DNA of 5,201 nucleotides from Alphaproteobacteria bacterium (GTDB lineage Bacteria; Pseudomonadota; Alphaproteobacteria; SMXP01): positions 1 to 5,201 of the forward strand of contig JAJFIM010000265.1 in the NCBI GenBank assembly GCA_021774995.1, written 5' to 3'. Of this stretch, positions 4,907-5,201 are shown piece by piece. The notes under the pieces were generated by a model that saw only the letters and a program-made list of their open reading frames with translations, ran no database searches and had not been told where the DNA came from. The stretch's first letter is position 1. Every line of letters begins with the position of its first letter. A program made the position numbers and the translations under genes.

Positions 4907-5201
4907 ATGCGCAGCCCCCTTTATCTACGTCAACTCAAACGCGATCTTGACCATTGGATTGACGAAGATCTGATTGATTCCGATACCGCGCAGGCCATGT
5001 GGGACGAGGCGGGCCATAGCGGACAAAAACACTCTTTATCGGCAAGTTTCGCCATCCTTGGCGCGATCCTTTTGGGATTCGCCGCTATGTCGTTTGTTGC
5101 TGCGAATTTCTGGGGCATTTCAAAAATCATTCAACTCTCCCTTCTGTTTGGCGCGATGAGCCTTTCTTATGTCATCGGCTGGTGGTGCTTACGCACTGAG
5201 C
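4907..5201 (+). CDS. DUF2157 integral membrane protein, N-terminal part (cut by window end)
   Basis: The 98 visible residues match the start of DUF2157 membrane proteins. A cytosolic helical head (LYLRQLKRDLDHWIDEDLID, 5-24, followed by SDTAQAMWDEAG) is typical of the family. Then come membrane segments at about 46-66 (FAILGAILLGFAAMSFVAAN) and 74-95 (IIQLSLLFGAMSLSYVIGWW). VAANFWGISKIIQL carries the family's hallmark AN-W between the first two helices. AGGA at 4898-4901 lies 5 nt before ATG 4907, and an in-frame TAG at 4889 rules out a much longer start. The function of the family is unknown; full members have many membrane helices and are often followed by a DUF4401 or GDYXXLXY gene, which would lie beyond the window. 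It may share a transcript with the 37-aa ORF. Confidence 0.85.
   Translation, partial: MRSPLYLRQLKRDLDHWIDEDLIDSDTAQAMWDEAGHSGQKHSLSASFAILGAILLGFAAMSFVAANFWGISKIIQLSLLFGAMSLSYVIGWWCLRTE

Overview
The window looks like chromosomal DNA from an alphaproteobacterium. The evidence is a DUF1217 protein (a family found almost only in Alphaproteobacteria, usually beside flagellar genes), a CBS-pair protein of a type common in that class, moderate-to-high GC with Shine-Dalgarno-led genes, and short palindromic intergenic repeats with GTCAYCCCG / GGGRTCCA ends of the kind scattered through many alphaproteobacterial genomes. No finer placement is supported. I see no rRNA, tRNA, CRISPR array, transposase or phage gene.

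Layout. Positions 1-477 hold no gene I can support. They carry two composite inverted-repeat elements: one at 83-148 centred on TTCGCGAA, and one at 220-297 nested inside a longer, imperfect inverted repeat at 182-357. On the minus strand, 478-1533 encodes a membrane-anchored, probably periplasmic helical-repeat (TPR/Sel1-like) protein with four cysteines. A divergent gap of 91 bp separates it from a plus-strand gene for a small coiled-coil protein (1625-1999). That coiled coil appears to continue, in heptad register, in the -1 frame to 2130. A patatin-like phospholipase follows at 2180-3160. A 219-bp spacer then carries a degenerate single copy of the same palindromic repeat family. A DUF1217 protein (3380-4168) is convergent, 30 bp apart, with a minus-strand CBS-pair protein (4199-4630). 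A second divergent spacer leads to a possible 37-aa cysteine-containing small ORF (4778-4891) and the start of a DUF2157 membrane protein (4907 to the window end).

How the genes work together. There is no obvious multi-gene pathway. The set reads as ordinary chromosomal genes with several strand switches: a lipid hydrolase, an adenosine-ligand sensor module, a flagellum-associated protein family member and membrane proteins of unknown role. The coiled-coil gene and the phospholipase could be co-transcribed. The 37-aa ORF and the DUF2157 gene are 15 nt apart and in the same frame. The points most worth checking are the frame-disrupted coiled-coil gene, the composite palindromic elements and the small ORF ahead of DUF2157. 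I found no convincing new multi-gene system.
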